A stretch of DNA of 6,294 nucleotides from Pseudomonadota bacterium (GCA_023394655.1 JAEXAG010000037.1:1-6294), one strand, 5' to 3'. Positions 1 through 5,264 are shown, numbered from the stretch's first letter. Notes: generated by a model from the sequence alone, not told the origin. Program-made: numbers and translations.

Positions 1-510
1 ACCGTGGTGACCGGCCGCATCGAGCGCGGCATCATCAAGGTGGGTGACGAAATCGAAATCGTCGGCATCCGTCCGACCGCGAAGACCACCGTGACCGGCG
101 TGGAAATGTTCCGCAAGATGCTGGATCAGGGCCAGGCGGGCGACAACGCGGGCCTGCTGCTGCGCGGCACCAAGCGTGACGAAGTGGAGCGTGGCCAGGT
201 GCTGGCGAAGCCGGGTTCGATCCAGCCGCACACCGACTTCGAAGCCGAAGTGTACGTGCTGTCGAAGGACGAAGGCGGCCGTCACACGCCGTTCTTCAAG
301 GGCTACCGCCCGCAGTTCTACTTCCGCACCACCGACATCACCGGTGCGGTGGAGCTGCCGGAAGGCGTCGAGATGGTGATGCCGGGCGACAACGTCAAGA
401 TGAGCGTGTCGCTGATCAACCCGGTGGCGATGGACGAAGGCCTGCGTTTCGCGATTCGCGAAGGCGGCCGCACGGTCGGCGCCGGCGTGGTGGCGAAGAT
501 CCTGAAGTAA
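1..510 (+). CDS. tuf: Elongation factor Tu, C-terminal part (5' end outside window)
   Basis: EF-Tu carries aminoacyl-tRNA to the ribosomal A site as a GTP complex. The reading frame is open from base 1 and codes for 169 residues, ending in KILK and a TAA stop. These are domain 2 (from the TVVTGR strand, which in E. coli EF-Tu lies about 225 residues from the N-terminus) and all of domain 3. Diagnostic stretches are GVEMFRK, LLRG-K-ERGQVLAKPG, KDEGGRHTPFFKGYRPQFYFRTTD and the closing FAIREGGRTVGAGVV. The GTPase domain (domain 1, about 200 residues) lies upstream of the window. Codons are strongly biased, as expected for a highly expressed gene. An intrinsic terminator follows 50 bases after the stop. 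Neither rpsJ nor tRNA-Trp/secE, the usual downstream partners of proteobacterial tuf copies, follows here. Identity is certain; which tuf copy it is cannot be told. Confidence 0.98.
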   Translation, partial: TVVTGRIERGIIKVGDEIEIVGIRPTAKTTVTGVEMFRKMLDQGQAGDNAGLLLRGTKRDEVERGQVLAKPGSIQPHTDFEAEVYVLSKDEGGRHTPFFKGYRPQFYFRTTDITGAVELPEGVEMVMPGDNVKMSVSLINPVAMDEGLRFAIREGGRTVGAGVVAKILK

Positions 511-560
511 GGGATCGGCCTGCCAGGGCGTCGCCTGCGGCGCCCCGGTGGTCAAAGATG

Positions 561-590
561 AAGGGCGGCCCGATGAAGGCCGCCCTTTTT
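561..590 (+). terminator. Rho-independent terminator of tuf
   Basis: A perfect 10-bp GC-rich stem (561-570 pairing with 578-587) encloses a 7-nt loop and runs into five consecutive T (586-590). It lies 50 bases after the EF-Tu stop, so it should end the tuf transcript. A weaker GC-rich hairpin lies just upstream, around 526-547. On the minus strand the same stem is not followed by a clean T run, so it is a poorer terminator for the convergent repressor gene. Confidence 0.9.
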
Positions 591-620
591 CGTGTCCGGG
601 CATTTCGGGTACCAACGCGA

Positions 621-942
621 TCAGCAGATCGGGCGATCCTCGCAATAGATGGCGTGCAGCGTCTACAGGACCTGCTGGGCCGGGCCGGGTGCCAGGGAGT
701 AGTAGATCGTCTGCGCTTCGCGGCGAGTCGAGACCAGCTTGTCCGAGCGCAGGACGGCGAGATGCTGGGACAGCGCGGACTGGCTGCGATCCACCGAGGC
801 ATTGAGCTCGCTGACCGATCGCTCGCCTTCGACCAGCTTGCACAGCAACAACAGGCGCTTTTCGTTGGCCAGGGCTTTCAGGAGGCGCGCGGCTTCGCCG
901 AGCTGCGTCAGCGCCTGCCGCCTCGCTGGTTTCCATGGGCAT
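621..942 (-). pseudogene. ArsR/SmtB-family repressor, BigR/SqrR-like, apparently truncated by TAG
   Basis: The family is a dimeric winged-helix repressor; the BigR/SqrR branch senses sulfide or persulfide through two cysteines. The unbroken frame from 911 down to 663 contains helix LLKALANEKRLLLLC, the core LVEGERSVSELN, the recognition helix SALSQHLAVLR and the wing STRREAQTIYYSL. It then hits TAG at 663-665. Beyond that stop the same frame continues TLHAIYCEDRPIC to TGA at 621-623, which is the expected last helix. The cysteine at 840-842 and the one at 642-644 are 66 residues apart, the spacing I recall for BigR (Cys42/Cys108), so TAG removes the second sensor cysteine. The start is also unclear. 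ATG at 942 or 936 has a plausible N-terminus (METSEAA) but is one frame off from the helix-turn-helix. The only in-frame ATG is at 1049, which would give 128 residues (663-1049) with an odd His/Gln/Cys-rich leader antisense to the next ORF. CTG at 911 is a third option. The family call is firm; the damage is likely but could be tested by resequencing. Confidence 0.72.
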
Positions 943-1070
943 TCGCCGCCCTGATGGGGCTGGTGATGACCGCCGTCGTCACGCTGGCATTGGCCGTGGC
1001 GTTCGATGATCTTGGGGTCGGCTTCCTGATGCGATGGCTGGCACGCCATATCGAACCCCCCGGAGCCTGA
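903..1070 (+). pseudogene. DUF2798-like membrane protein remnant before trxC
   Basis: In the frame ending with TGA at 1068-1070 there is a membrane-protein-like stretch: LPPRWFPWAFAALMG, a hydrophobic helix through VMTAVVTLALAVAF, then DDLGVGFLMRWLARH. This follows the pattern of small two-helix DUF2798 proteins as I know them: a [KL]-P-x-R-[FY] start, helix 1, a G-x-x-x-GFL-x-RWL loop, then helix 2. Here the chain ends (IEPPGA) where helix 2 should begin. No ATG, GTG or TTG precedes the family start; CTG at 903 or 915 would be needed, and ATG at 954 falls inside helix 1. The stop is one base before the trxC ATG (TGAAATG). The opposite strand reads as His/Gln/Asp-rich, as expected for the antisense of Val/Leu/Met codons, which favours the plus strand as the coding one. 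Family assignment is by eye and uncertain. Confidence 0.4.
1062..1065 (+). promoter_or_regulatory. Ribosome binding site fixing the trxC start
   Basis: GGAG lies six bases before ATG at 1072 and decides that start over the in-frame ATG at 1084. It sits inside the last codons of the upstream membrane-protein remnant, so translation of the two may once have been coupled. Confidence 0.6.
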
Positions 1071-1071
1071 A

Positions 1072-1506
1072 ATGAACGATCCCATGCATGTCGCCTGTCC
1101 CCATTGCCATGCCGTGAACCGGCTGCCGGCCGAGCGTCTGTCCGAATCGCCCTCCTGTGGCCGCTGCGCCAAGCCGCTGTTCACCGGACGCCCGGTCGAG
1201 CTCGGGGTGGATGACTTCGCCGCGCATGCCGATCGTGCCGACCTGCCGCTGCTGGTGGACTTCTGGGCACCGTGGTGCGGCCCGTGTCGAGTGATGGCAC
1301 CGCAGTTCGAGCAGGCCGCGAAACGCCTGGAGCCGCAGGTGCGGCTGGCCAAGGTGGATACGCAGAGCCAGCCGACGCTGGGCCAGCGCCACGCCATCCG
1401 CAGCATCCCCACTTTGGCCCTGTTCCGGCAGGGACGCGAGTTGGCGCGGCAGGCCGGCGCGATGTCCGCCACCGACATCGTCGCTTGGACCCGCCATCAT
1501 CTTTGA
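1072..1506 (+). CDS. trxC: Thioredoxin 2 (zinc-binding type)
   Basis: This is a 144-residue cytoplasmic protein-disulfide reductase, close to the 139 residues of E. coli TrxC. The N-terminal zinc-finger module that separates TrxC from TrxA is complete: Cys9-P-H-Cys12 and Cys29-G-R-Cys32. The thioredoxin fold follows, with the active site W-Cys69-G-P-Cys72 in the context VDFWAPWCGPC, and the cis-proline motif RSIPT at Pro113. In the family the zinc module tunes redox potential, and E. coli trxC is induced by OxyR; no OxyR site was recognised here. A good ribosome binding site (GGAG, 6-nt spacing) supports ATG 1072. The gene starts one base after the preceding ORF stop and lies back to back with the BigR-like repressor, hinting at thiol or sulfur stress. 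No strong terminator follows, only a small CCCGG/CCGGG hairpin at 1511-1526 with no T run. Confidence 0.95.
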   Translation: MNDPMHVACPHCHAVNRLPAERLSESPSCGRCAKPLFTGRPVELGVDDFAAHADRADLPLLVDFWAPWCGPCRVMAPQFEQAAKRLEPQVRLAKVDTQSQPTLGQRHAIRSIPTLALFRQGRELARQAGAMSATDIVAWTRHHL

Positions 1507-1533
1507 GCCTCCCGGCTGCGTCCGGGCATCGGC

Positions 1534-1539
1534 TATGCT
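1534..1539 (+). promoter_or_regulatory. Possible -10 element before the DUF442 lipoprotein gene
   Basis: TATGCT in the 104-bp gap after trxC resembles a sigma-70 -10 box and is identical to the hexamer in the ompA upstream region. No -35 box at normal spacing is visible: TTGAGC at 1503 is 25 bases upstream, too far. This is a weak prediction. Confidence 0.25.
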
Positions 1540-1610
1540 GCCGGCATGACGGATGCGCGATTCCGCGCCCTGTATCCAAGCCGAATTCCGAGCCGACCCG
1601 GAGCCCTCCC

Positions 1611-2162
1611 ATGAAGAACGCCCTGCTTCCCCTGCTGCTGGTCGCAGCGCTGTCCGCCTGCGCCGAGCCGCCCAAGCGTGCTGCCTCGATGCCGGTCGTG
1701 GCTGCGCCTGCCACCAGCGTCCCCTTGCTCGAGGCCCGTCCGGGCCTCCTGACCGCCGGTCAACCGGCCGCCAGTGACTGGGCACCGATCGCCGCCCGAG
1801 GTGTCACCACGGTCATCAACCTTCGGCCCTCGGACGAGATGCAGGGTCGCGACGAGGCCGCCGAGGTGCGCGCCGCCGGCATGCGTTACATCGAGATTCC
1901 GGTGGCCGGTGGCTCGGCAGTGAATGCCGAGAATGCCCGGCGCCTGCACGAGGCCCTGCAATCGACGGAAGGCAAGGTGCTGCTGCATTGCGCCAGTGCC
2001 AATCGCGCCGGCGGCCTGCTTGCGCTGACCGCCGTGCGCCACGAAGGCATGGCCGAAGCCGCGGCGCTCGAGCTTGGCCGGCGCGCCGGCATGAAGAGCA
2101 CCGAAGCCGCCGTGCGCACCGCACTCGCCACGCGCTGCGATGCCGACACCGCCCACTGCTGA
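1611..2162 (+). CDS. Lipoprotein with DUF442 phosphatase/sulfurtransferase-like domain
   Basis: This 183-residue protein begins with a lipoprotein signal: MKN, a hydrophobic Leu/Val/Ala run and a lipobox LSAC ending at Cys17, so it should be lipidated and face the periplasm. After a low-complexity Ala/Pro/Val linker (about 18-43), residues 45-165 match the DUF442 branch of the tyrosine-phosphatase fold: LLTAGQP, the conserved GVTTVINLR strand (about 64-72), YIEIPV (93-98) and the catalytic-type loop His126-Cys127-ASAN-Arg132. The CX4R spacing, shorter than the CX5R of ordinary tyrosine phosphatases, fits DUF442. In Xylella-type Blh proteins a DUF442 domain is fused to an ETHE1 persulfide dioxygenase and described as a sulfurtransferase; here it stands alone and is exported. 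The substrate cannot be told. ATG 1611 has GGAG seven bases upstream. prpF begins 7 nt after the stop, suggesting co-transcription. Two extra cysteines (176 and 183) sit at the C-terminus. Confidence 0.82.
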   Translation: MKNALLPLLLVAALSACAEPPKRAASMPVVAAPATSVPLLEARPGLLTAGQPAASDWAPIAARGVTTVINLRPSDEMQGRDEAAEVRAAGMRYIEIPVAGGSAVNAENARRLHEALQSTEGKVLLHCASANRAGGLLALTAVRHEGMAEAAALELGRRAGMKSTEAAVRTALATRCDADTAHC

Positions 2163-2169
2163 TCCCGCC

Positions 2170-3351
2170 ATGCCGAACCTGCAACAGACCCGCATTCCCG
2201 CCACCTACATGCGTGGCGGCACCTCCAAGGGCGTGTTCTTCCGCCTTGCTGACCTGCCCGAAGCCGCGCGCGTCCCCGGCGCGGCGCGCGATGCCCTGCT
2301 GATGCGGGTGATCGGCTCGCCCGATCCGTATCGCCAGCACATCGACGGCATGGGCGGGGCGACGTCCAGCACTTCCAAGTGCGTGATCATCTCCAAGTCG
2401 TCGCAGCCGGGCCACGACGTCGACTATCTGTATGGCCAGGTCAGCATCGACAGCGCCTTCGTGGACTGGTCGGGCAACTGCGGGAATCTCAGCAGCGCGG
2501 TCGGGCCGTTCGCCATCGCCAACGGCTTCATCCCGGCCGAACGGCTGGTGGATGGCAAGGTCGAGGTGCGCATCTGGCAGGCCAACATCGGCAAGACCAT
2601 CGTGGCCCGCGTGCCGGTCCGGGGCGGGCAGGTGGTGGAACTGGGCGATTTCGGACTGGACGGCGTCGCCTTCCCGGCCGCGGAAATCGTGCTGGAATTC
2701 CTCGATCCCTCCGACGAGGGCGAGGAGGGCGGGGCGATGTTCCCCACCGGCAACGTGGTCGATGAACTCGACGTGCCCGGCATCGGCACCCTGAAGGCGA
2801 CGATGATCAGTGCCGGCATCCCCACCGTGTTCGTCAACGCCGCCGACATCGGCTGCAGCGGCAGCGAGTTGCAGGCCGACATCAACACCGATGCCGCGGC
2901 GCTGGCGCGTTTCGAGGCCATTCGCACCGCCGGTGCCCTGCGCATGGGCCTGATCGAGGACGCCAGCGAGGCGGCCACCCGCCAGCACACGCCCAAGGTG
3001 GCCTTCGTCGCCCCGGCCGCCGACTACGCCGCCTCCAGCGGCAAGGCCATCGCCGCCGCCGACATCGACCTGCGGGTACGCGCGCTGTCGATGGGCAAGC
3101 TGCACCACGCGATGATGGGCACCGCTTCGGTGGCGATTGCCGCGGCGGCGGCGGTGCCGGGCACGCTGGTGAACCTGGCGGCCGGTGGCGGCACGCGGGA
3201 GTCGGTCACCTTCGGCCATCCGTCCGGCACGCTGCGGGTCGGCGCGGCGGCGGAGCAGGTCGATGGCCAGTGGACGGTGAAGAAGGCGGTGATGAGCCGC
3301 AGCGCGCGCACGCTGATGAAGGGTGAAGTGCACGTGCCGCCGGCCGGCTGA
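2170..3351 (+). CDS. prpF: 2-methylaconitate cis-trans isomerase PrpF
   Basis: PrpF isomerises the trans-2-methylaconitate made by AcnD to the cis form in the 2-methylcitrate pathway of propionate degradation. The 393-residue product matches the known family along its whole length: TYMRGGTSKGVFFR at the start, RVIGSPDPY, IDGMGGATSSTSK, DWSGNCGNL, RIWQANIGKTI, MFPTGN, AGIPT-FVNA, ALRMGL, RALSMGKLHHAMMGT and FGHPSGTLRVG near the end. Lys70 and Cys104 align with the Lys73 and Cys107 required for activity in Shewanella PrpF, so it should be active. The fold is that of the diaminopimelate epimerase family. ATG 2170 lacks a clear ribosome binding site. It lies 7 nt after the lipoprotein stop, so re-initiation may drive it; ATG 2140 is an alternative that would overlap that gene. 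No prpB, prpC or acnD is in the window, which is unusual because prpF normally follows acnD. Confidence 0.96.
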   Translation: MPNLQQTRIPATYMRGGTSKGVFFRLADLPEAARVPGAARDALLMRVIGSPDPYRQHIDGMGGATSSTSKCVIISKSSQPGHDVDYLYGQVSIDSAFVDWSGNCGNLSSAVGPFAIANGFIPAERLVDGKVEVRIWQANIGKTIVARVPVRGGQVVELGDFGLDGVAFPAAEIVLEFLDPSDEGEEGGAMFPTGNVVDELDVPGIGTLKATMISAGIPTVFVNAADIGCSGSELQADINTDAAALARFEAIRTAGALRMGLIEDASEAATRQHTPKVAFVAPAADYAASSGKAIAAADIDLRVRALSMGKLHHAMMGTASVAIAAAAAVPGTLVNLAAGGGTRESVTFGHPSGTLRVGAAAEQVDGQWTVKKAVMSRSARTLMKGEVHVPPAG

Positions 3352-3445
3352 GCCGCGAGCGAACTGGTTGCGCAGCCCGCATGTGGCCCCTGATTCCGCC
3401 CGGCACCCTGGACCGCCGGTGGGGGCGATCCGCCAGATCGCCGGG

Positions 3446-3565
3446 ATGGAGTCGCTGACCGGGCTGCTGCTGATCACCTGGTCGGCATTGTTCGCTTATC
3501 TGGAAATGTCGCGGACCTGGGGCCGGTTGCCGGACGCGGGGCGCGAGATCGATCCGCCCGCCTGA
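3446..3565 (+). CDS. Possible 39-residue single-helix membrane peptide
   Basis: This short frame starts at ATG 3446 and ends at TGA 3563-3565. It reads MESLTGLLLITWSALFAYLE, then a polar tail with two Arg and an acidic Pro-rich end. Residues 5-20 form one plausible membrane helix. It lies 94 bases after the prpF stop on the same strand and ends just before a strong hairpin, as the last gene of a transcript would. The ribosome binding site is poor (only GGG directly before the ATG), and I do not recognise a family. It may be a real small protein or a chance frame. Confidence 0.35.
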   Translation: MESLTGLLLITWSALFAYLEMSRTWGRLPDAGREIDPPA

Positions 3566-3571
3566 AACCGA

Positions 3572-3596
3572 GACGCCGCCCGGTCGGGGCGGCGTC
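3572..3596. terminator. Symmetric GC hairpin between convergent transcripts
   Basis: A perfect 10-bp stem (3572-3581 with 3587-3596) around a 5-nt loop sits between the plus-strand prpF group and the minus-strand glutathione transferase gene. It starts 6 nt after the small ORF stop and ends 30 nt from the transferase stop. Neither side has a real T run (GGTTTC on the minus side is the best), so it is a likely bidirectional terminator of modest strength. Confidence 0.6.
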
Positions 3597-3626
3597 GGAT
3601 CGGGAATGCGCGCGAGCGCGGCCTGT

Positions 3627-4241
3627 TCAGAGCAGGCCTTCCGCCTTCAGTGCGGCTTGCACGCCCGCGTCCGCGCTCATGCGCGCGTGGAAGGCCTGCA
3701 GGTGCTCGAGATCGGAAAGATCGATCTCCATCAGCTTGGCCCAGCCGAGGGTCACGTACAGGTACGGATCGGCGAAGCTGCGGAATCCGGCCAGCCAGTT
3801 GCCGGTCTCGCCCAATCGGCGGTCTGCGGTTTCGTAATGCTTGCGCACGCGCTTGCGGGCGAGGTCCCTGACCATGTCGTAGTTCTCGCCGCCACGCATG
3901 AAGGCGCCCGGCGCGAACAGCGGCACGAAGGCCGGATGCAGATCGGAGTTGCAGAAAGCCAGCCAGCGGGTCGCTTCGGCACGCTGGCGCGCGGAGCCGT
4001 CACCGGCCAGCCCGGCCTGCGGATGCGTATCGTGGATGTAGCCCAGGATCGCGGCATTCTGCGTCAGCACGAAGTCGCCATCGACGATCACCGGCACGGA
4101 GGCAGCCGGGTTGATCGCCAGGAACTCCGGTGACTTCAGGTCGGACGGGGAGAGGACCTGAGCTTCGAAAGGGGCTCCCGTCCACTGCAGGGCGATGTGG
4201 ACGGCGGTCGAGCAGGCACCGGGCTTGGTGTACAGCTTCAT
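3627..4241 (-). CDS. Glutathione S-transferase, beta class (GstA-like)
   Basis: This 204-residue cytosolic enzyme is likely to conjugate or reduce substrates with glutathione, and is close in length and sequence to E. coli GstA (201 residues). The N-terminal thioredoxin-like domain opens MKLYTKPGACS, with Cys10 the hallmark of beta-class enzymes, which form a mixed disulfide with glutathione. The cis-proline is Pro50 in SVPVI. The glutathione-contact segment reads LTQNAAI, where GstA has LTEGVAI, so a usual Glu is Gln61. The helical C-terminal domain contains SDLHPAFVPLF, the N-capping-like motif SFADPYLY and a closing AEGLL shared with GstA. ATG 4241 has GGAG five bases upstream. It faces the prpF group convergently, with a hairpin between them, and is followed on its upstream side by the SleB-like gene on the same strand, 91 bases away. 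Substrate unknown. Confidence 0.94.
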   Translation of the reverse strand: MKLYTKPGACSTAVHIALQWTGAPFEAQVLSPSDLKSPEFLAINPAASVPVIVDGDFVLTQNAAILGYIHDTHPQAGLAGDGSARQRAEATRWLAFCNSDLHPAFVPLFAPGAFMRGGENYDMVRDLARKRVRKHYETADRRLGETGNWLAGFRSFADPYLYVTLGWAKLMEIDLSDLEHLQAFHARMSADAGVQAALKAEGLL

Positions 4242-4295
4242 GAGGACTCCATGCGGGGAATGATCCCCCCATGATGCCGCAGCCGGTGTGGCCGG

Positions 4296-4335
4296 ATCGA
4301 TCATTGGTCGCAACGCAGCGTTGCGGGATCGATCA
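4296..4335. repeat. Nested palindrome between sleB-like and GST genes
   Basis: A perfect 7-bp stem with a 3-nt loop (4309-4325, CGCAACG/CGTTGCG) is flanked by two copies of the self-complementary GATCGATC (4296-4303 and 4327-4334), which could extend it after an internal loop. The right copy reaches the stop codon of the minus-strand hydrolase gene. Without a T run it is a doubtful terminator. It may instead stabilise the 3' end of that mRNA or be a protein site ahead of the transferase gene. Confidence 0.5.
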
Positions 4336-4791
4336 GCCGCGCTTGTTGGCCAGTCGCTGCACGCGCAGGAAGGTGTGGTCGCCGATGGTGGCCACCTGGT
4401 AGGCGTTGCGCCAGTTCGGGAAAGCGATGTCGTGCGCGAGGAAATGGCTGGCACCGGGTACGATTTCCTTGCGCTGGCCGGCCGGCATCGCCCAGTTGCG
4501 CTCGGCATCCAGTGCGATGGTGACGGCCTGGGCCCAGGCCTCGGTGTTGTTGAGACGGGTCTGCGGCGAAACCAGGGTGGGCGCGAACTGCTTGCGCGCG
4601 GTCACCACCTCGCACATGGAGTCGCCCCAGAGGCCGCTGTCTTCACGGCGCAGGGCCACTTCCGCGACCGCCTGCTGGCCGATGGCCGGCTGGTTGCGCG
4701 CTTCAAGATAGAGTGTCGCGGACAGGCAGAGGGAATCGCTCGCCTGCGGCGGGAGGATCGAGGCGAACCACAGGATCCAGGCCAGTTTCAT
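4333..4791 (-). CDS. Exported cell-wall hydrolase, SleB/Hydrolase_2 family
   Basis: This small peptidoglycan hydrolase has 152 residues and is related to the catalytic domain of the spore-cortex lytic transglycosylase SleB and its many non-sporulating homologues. Residues 1-18 form a signal peptide (MKLAWILWFASIL, then a likely cleavage near QAS), so it acts in the periplasm. Family motifs are LYLEARNQPAIGQQAVAEVAL, with Glu30 as the expected catalytic acid, then MCEVV, AWAQAVTIA, the PGASHFLA segment, FPNW and ATIGDHTFLR near the end. ALRRED stands where most relatives have VxNR. There is no separate peptidoglycan-binding domain, so it is a catalytic module only. ATG 4791 is preceded by AGGAG at 7-nt spacing. 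Upstream ATGs in the same frame give Arg-rich, unlikely extensions that would hide the signal peptide. No clear promoter was seen upstream. Confidence 0.88.
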   Translation of the reverse strand: MKLAWILWFASILPPQASDSLCLSATLYLEARNQPAIGQQAVAEVALRREDSGLWGDSMCEVVTARKQFAPTLVSPQTRLNNTEAWAQAVTIALDAERNWAMPAGQRKEIVPGASHFLAHDIAFPNWRNAYQVATIGDHTFLRVQRLANKRG

Positions 4792-5129
4792 CGTCGTACT
4801 CCTTGCTCGTTGCGCCGCGACGCACCTCCATCGGGGAGGCTTGGCATCGCGGCATGGCGTCATGGGGAGGGCGGCGGCGCATCGGCGCTGCTTCGGCCCT
4901 GGGCGGTGGCCTCGAATGGAAAGGCGCTTCCGCGGGGTCGCCGCCAATAGATGAATGGGGCGGCAAAAAGTTGGCGAACGATAGGGCGGGAACCCCGAAC
5001 GAAAGCTGAACGGGGCTCGACGATCAATTCAGGCGCGGCCATCATCGGCGCAAGCCTGCCTCCTGAATCTCCCCGCTGATTCCAACGCGCGTTTAACCGG
5101 CTCCTGAACGCGAAGCTATCATCGGGAAC
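4792..5129. other. Gene-free stretch upstream of ompA and the hydrolase gene
   Basis: No convincing gene lies here: frames on both strands are short, Arg/Pro-rich and lack ribosome binding sites. The stretch should hold the divergent promoters of the hydrolase gene and ompA. Visible structures are GCCGCC/GGCGGC arms at 4940-4945 and 4959-4964 followed by AAAAA, with an alternative pairing of CGCCAA (4942-4947) to TTGGCG (4971-4976); CCCCG/CGGGG arms at 4993-4997 and 5011-5015; and an 8-bp hairpin with one G-T pair (5088-5095 with 5105-5112). None is a clear terminator, riboswitch or known RNA. Confidence 0.5.
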
Positions 5130-5138
5130 TGTTATGCT
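5130..5138 (+). promoter_or_regulatory. Extended -10 promoter for ompA
   Basis: TGTTATGCT fits the extended -10 pattern TGnTATnnT. No good -35 box lies 17 bases upstream, as is common for extended -10 promoters. Transcription from here would start near 5145 and give an untranslated leader of about 125 nt before the ATG at 5271. The local sequence is richer in A/T than its surroundings. Confidence 0.5.
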
Positions 5139-5152
5139 ATTGTTAACGCTGC

Positions 5153-5251
5153 TTTCACATGTTCGACCGTAGGCTTGCCCCCGTGTAACGCGAAGGGCGG
5201 ATGCGATGCGCCGTTACCTTCACGCACAAGTTTCACCCTAGTTGTTCGACC
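5153..5251 (+). repeat. Duplicated TTTCAC...TGTTCGACC motif in the ompA leader
   Basis: TGTTCGACC occurs at 5160-5168 and again at 5243-5251, each preceded by TTTCAC (5153-5158 and 5231-5236) with 1 and 6 bases between the parts. Between the copies lies a GTAAC/GTTAC hairpin (outer arms 5185-5189 and 5213-5217, inner GGCG/CGCC). The second copy ends 7 nt before the AAGGAG ribosome binding site. Confidence 0.5.
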
Positions 5252-5258
5252 TATCACC

Positions 5259-5264
5259 AAGGAG
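5259..5264 (+). promoter_or_regulatory. Strong ribosome binding site of ompA
   Basis: AAGGAG six bases before ATG 5271 is close to the consensus, fits a highly expressed porin-like protein and fixes its start. Confidence 0.8.

Noticed and set aside
511..560. Possible tRNA-Trp after tuf
   Set aside because: No cloverleaf, no T-loop GGTTCRA and no acceptor pairing; only GC-rich hairpins are present.
1511..1526. CCCGG/CCGGG hairpin after the trxC stop as a terminator
   Set aside because: The stem is only 5 bp with no T run after it, so termination is not supported.
1272..1610. Upstream extension of the DUF442 frame
   Set aside because: It overlaps trxC in another frame and would bury the lipoprotein signal; ATG 1611 has its own ribosome binding site.
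979..1785. Minus-strand frames of 177-271 codons opposite trxC
   Set aside because: They read as Arg/Ala/Gly-rich shadows of trxC and the lipoprotein gene. Only the part below about 942 (the HTH) is a real protein.
1816..3477. Very long open frame (553 codons) on the minus strand
   Set aside because: It lies antisense to prpF and part of the DUF442 gene. Its product is Arg/His/Gly-rich with no family resemblance, a usual by-product of high-GC codon use.
4242..4508. N-terminal extension of the glutathione transferase frame
   Set aside because: The frame is open upstream, but the extension is Arg/Ser/Pro-rich and overlaps the SleB-like gene. ATG 4241 has a good ribosome binding site and begins at the conserved N-terminus.
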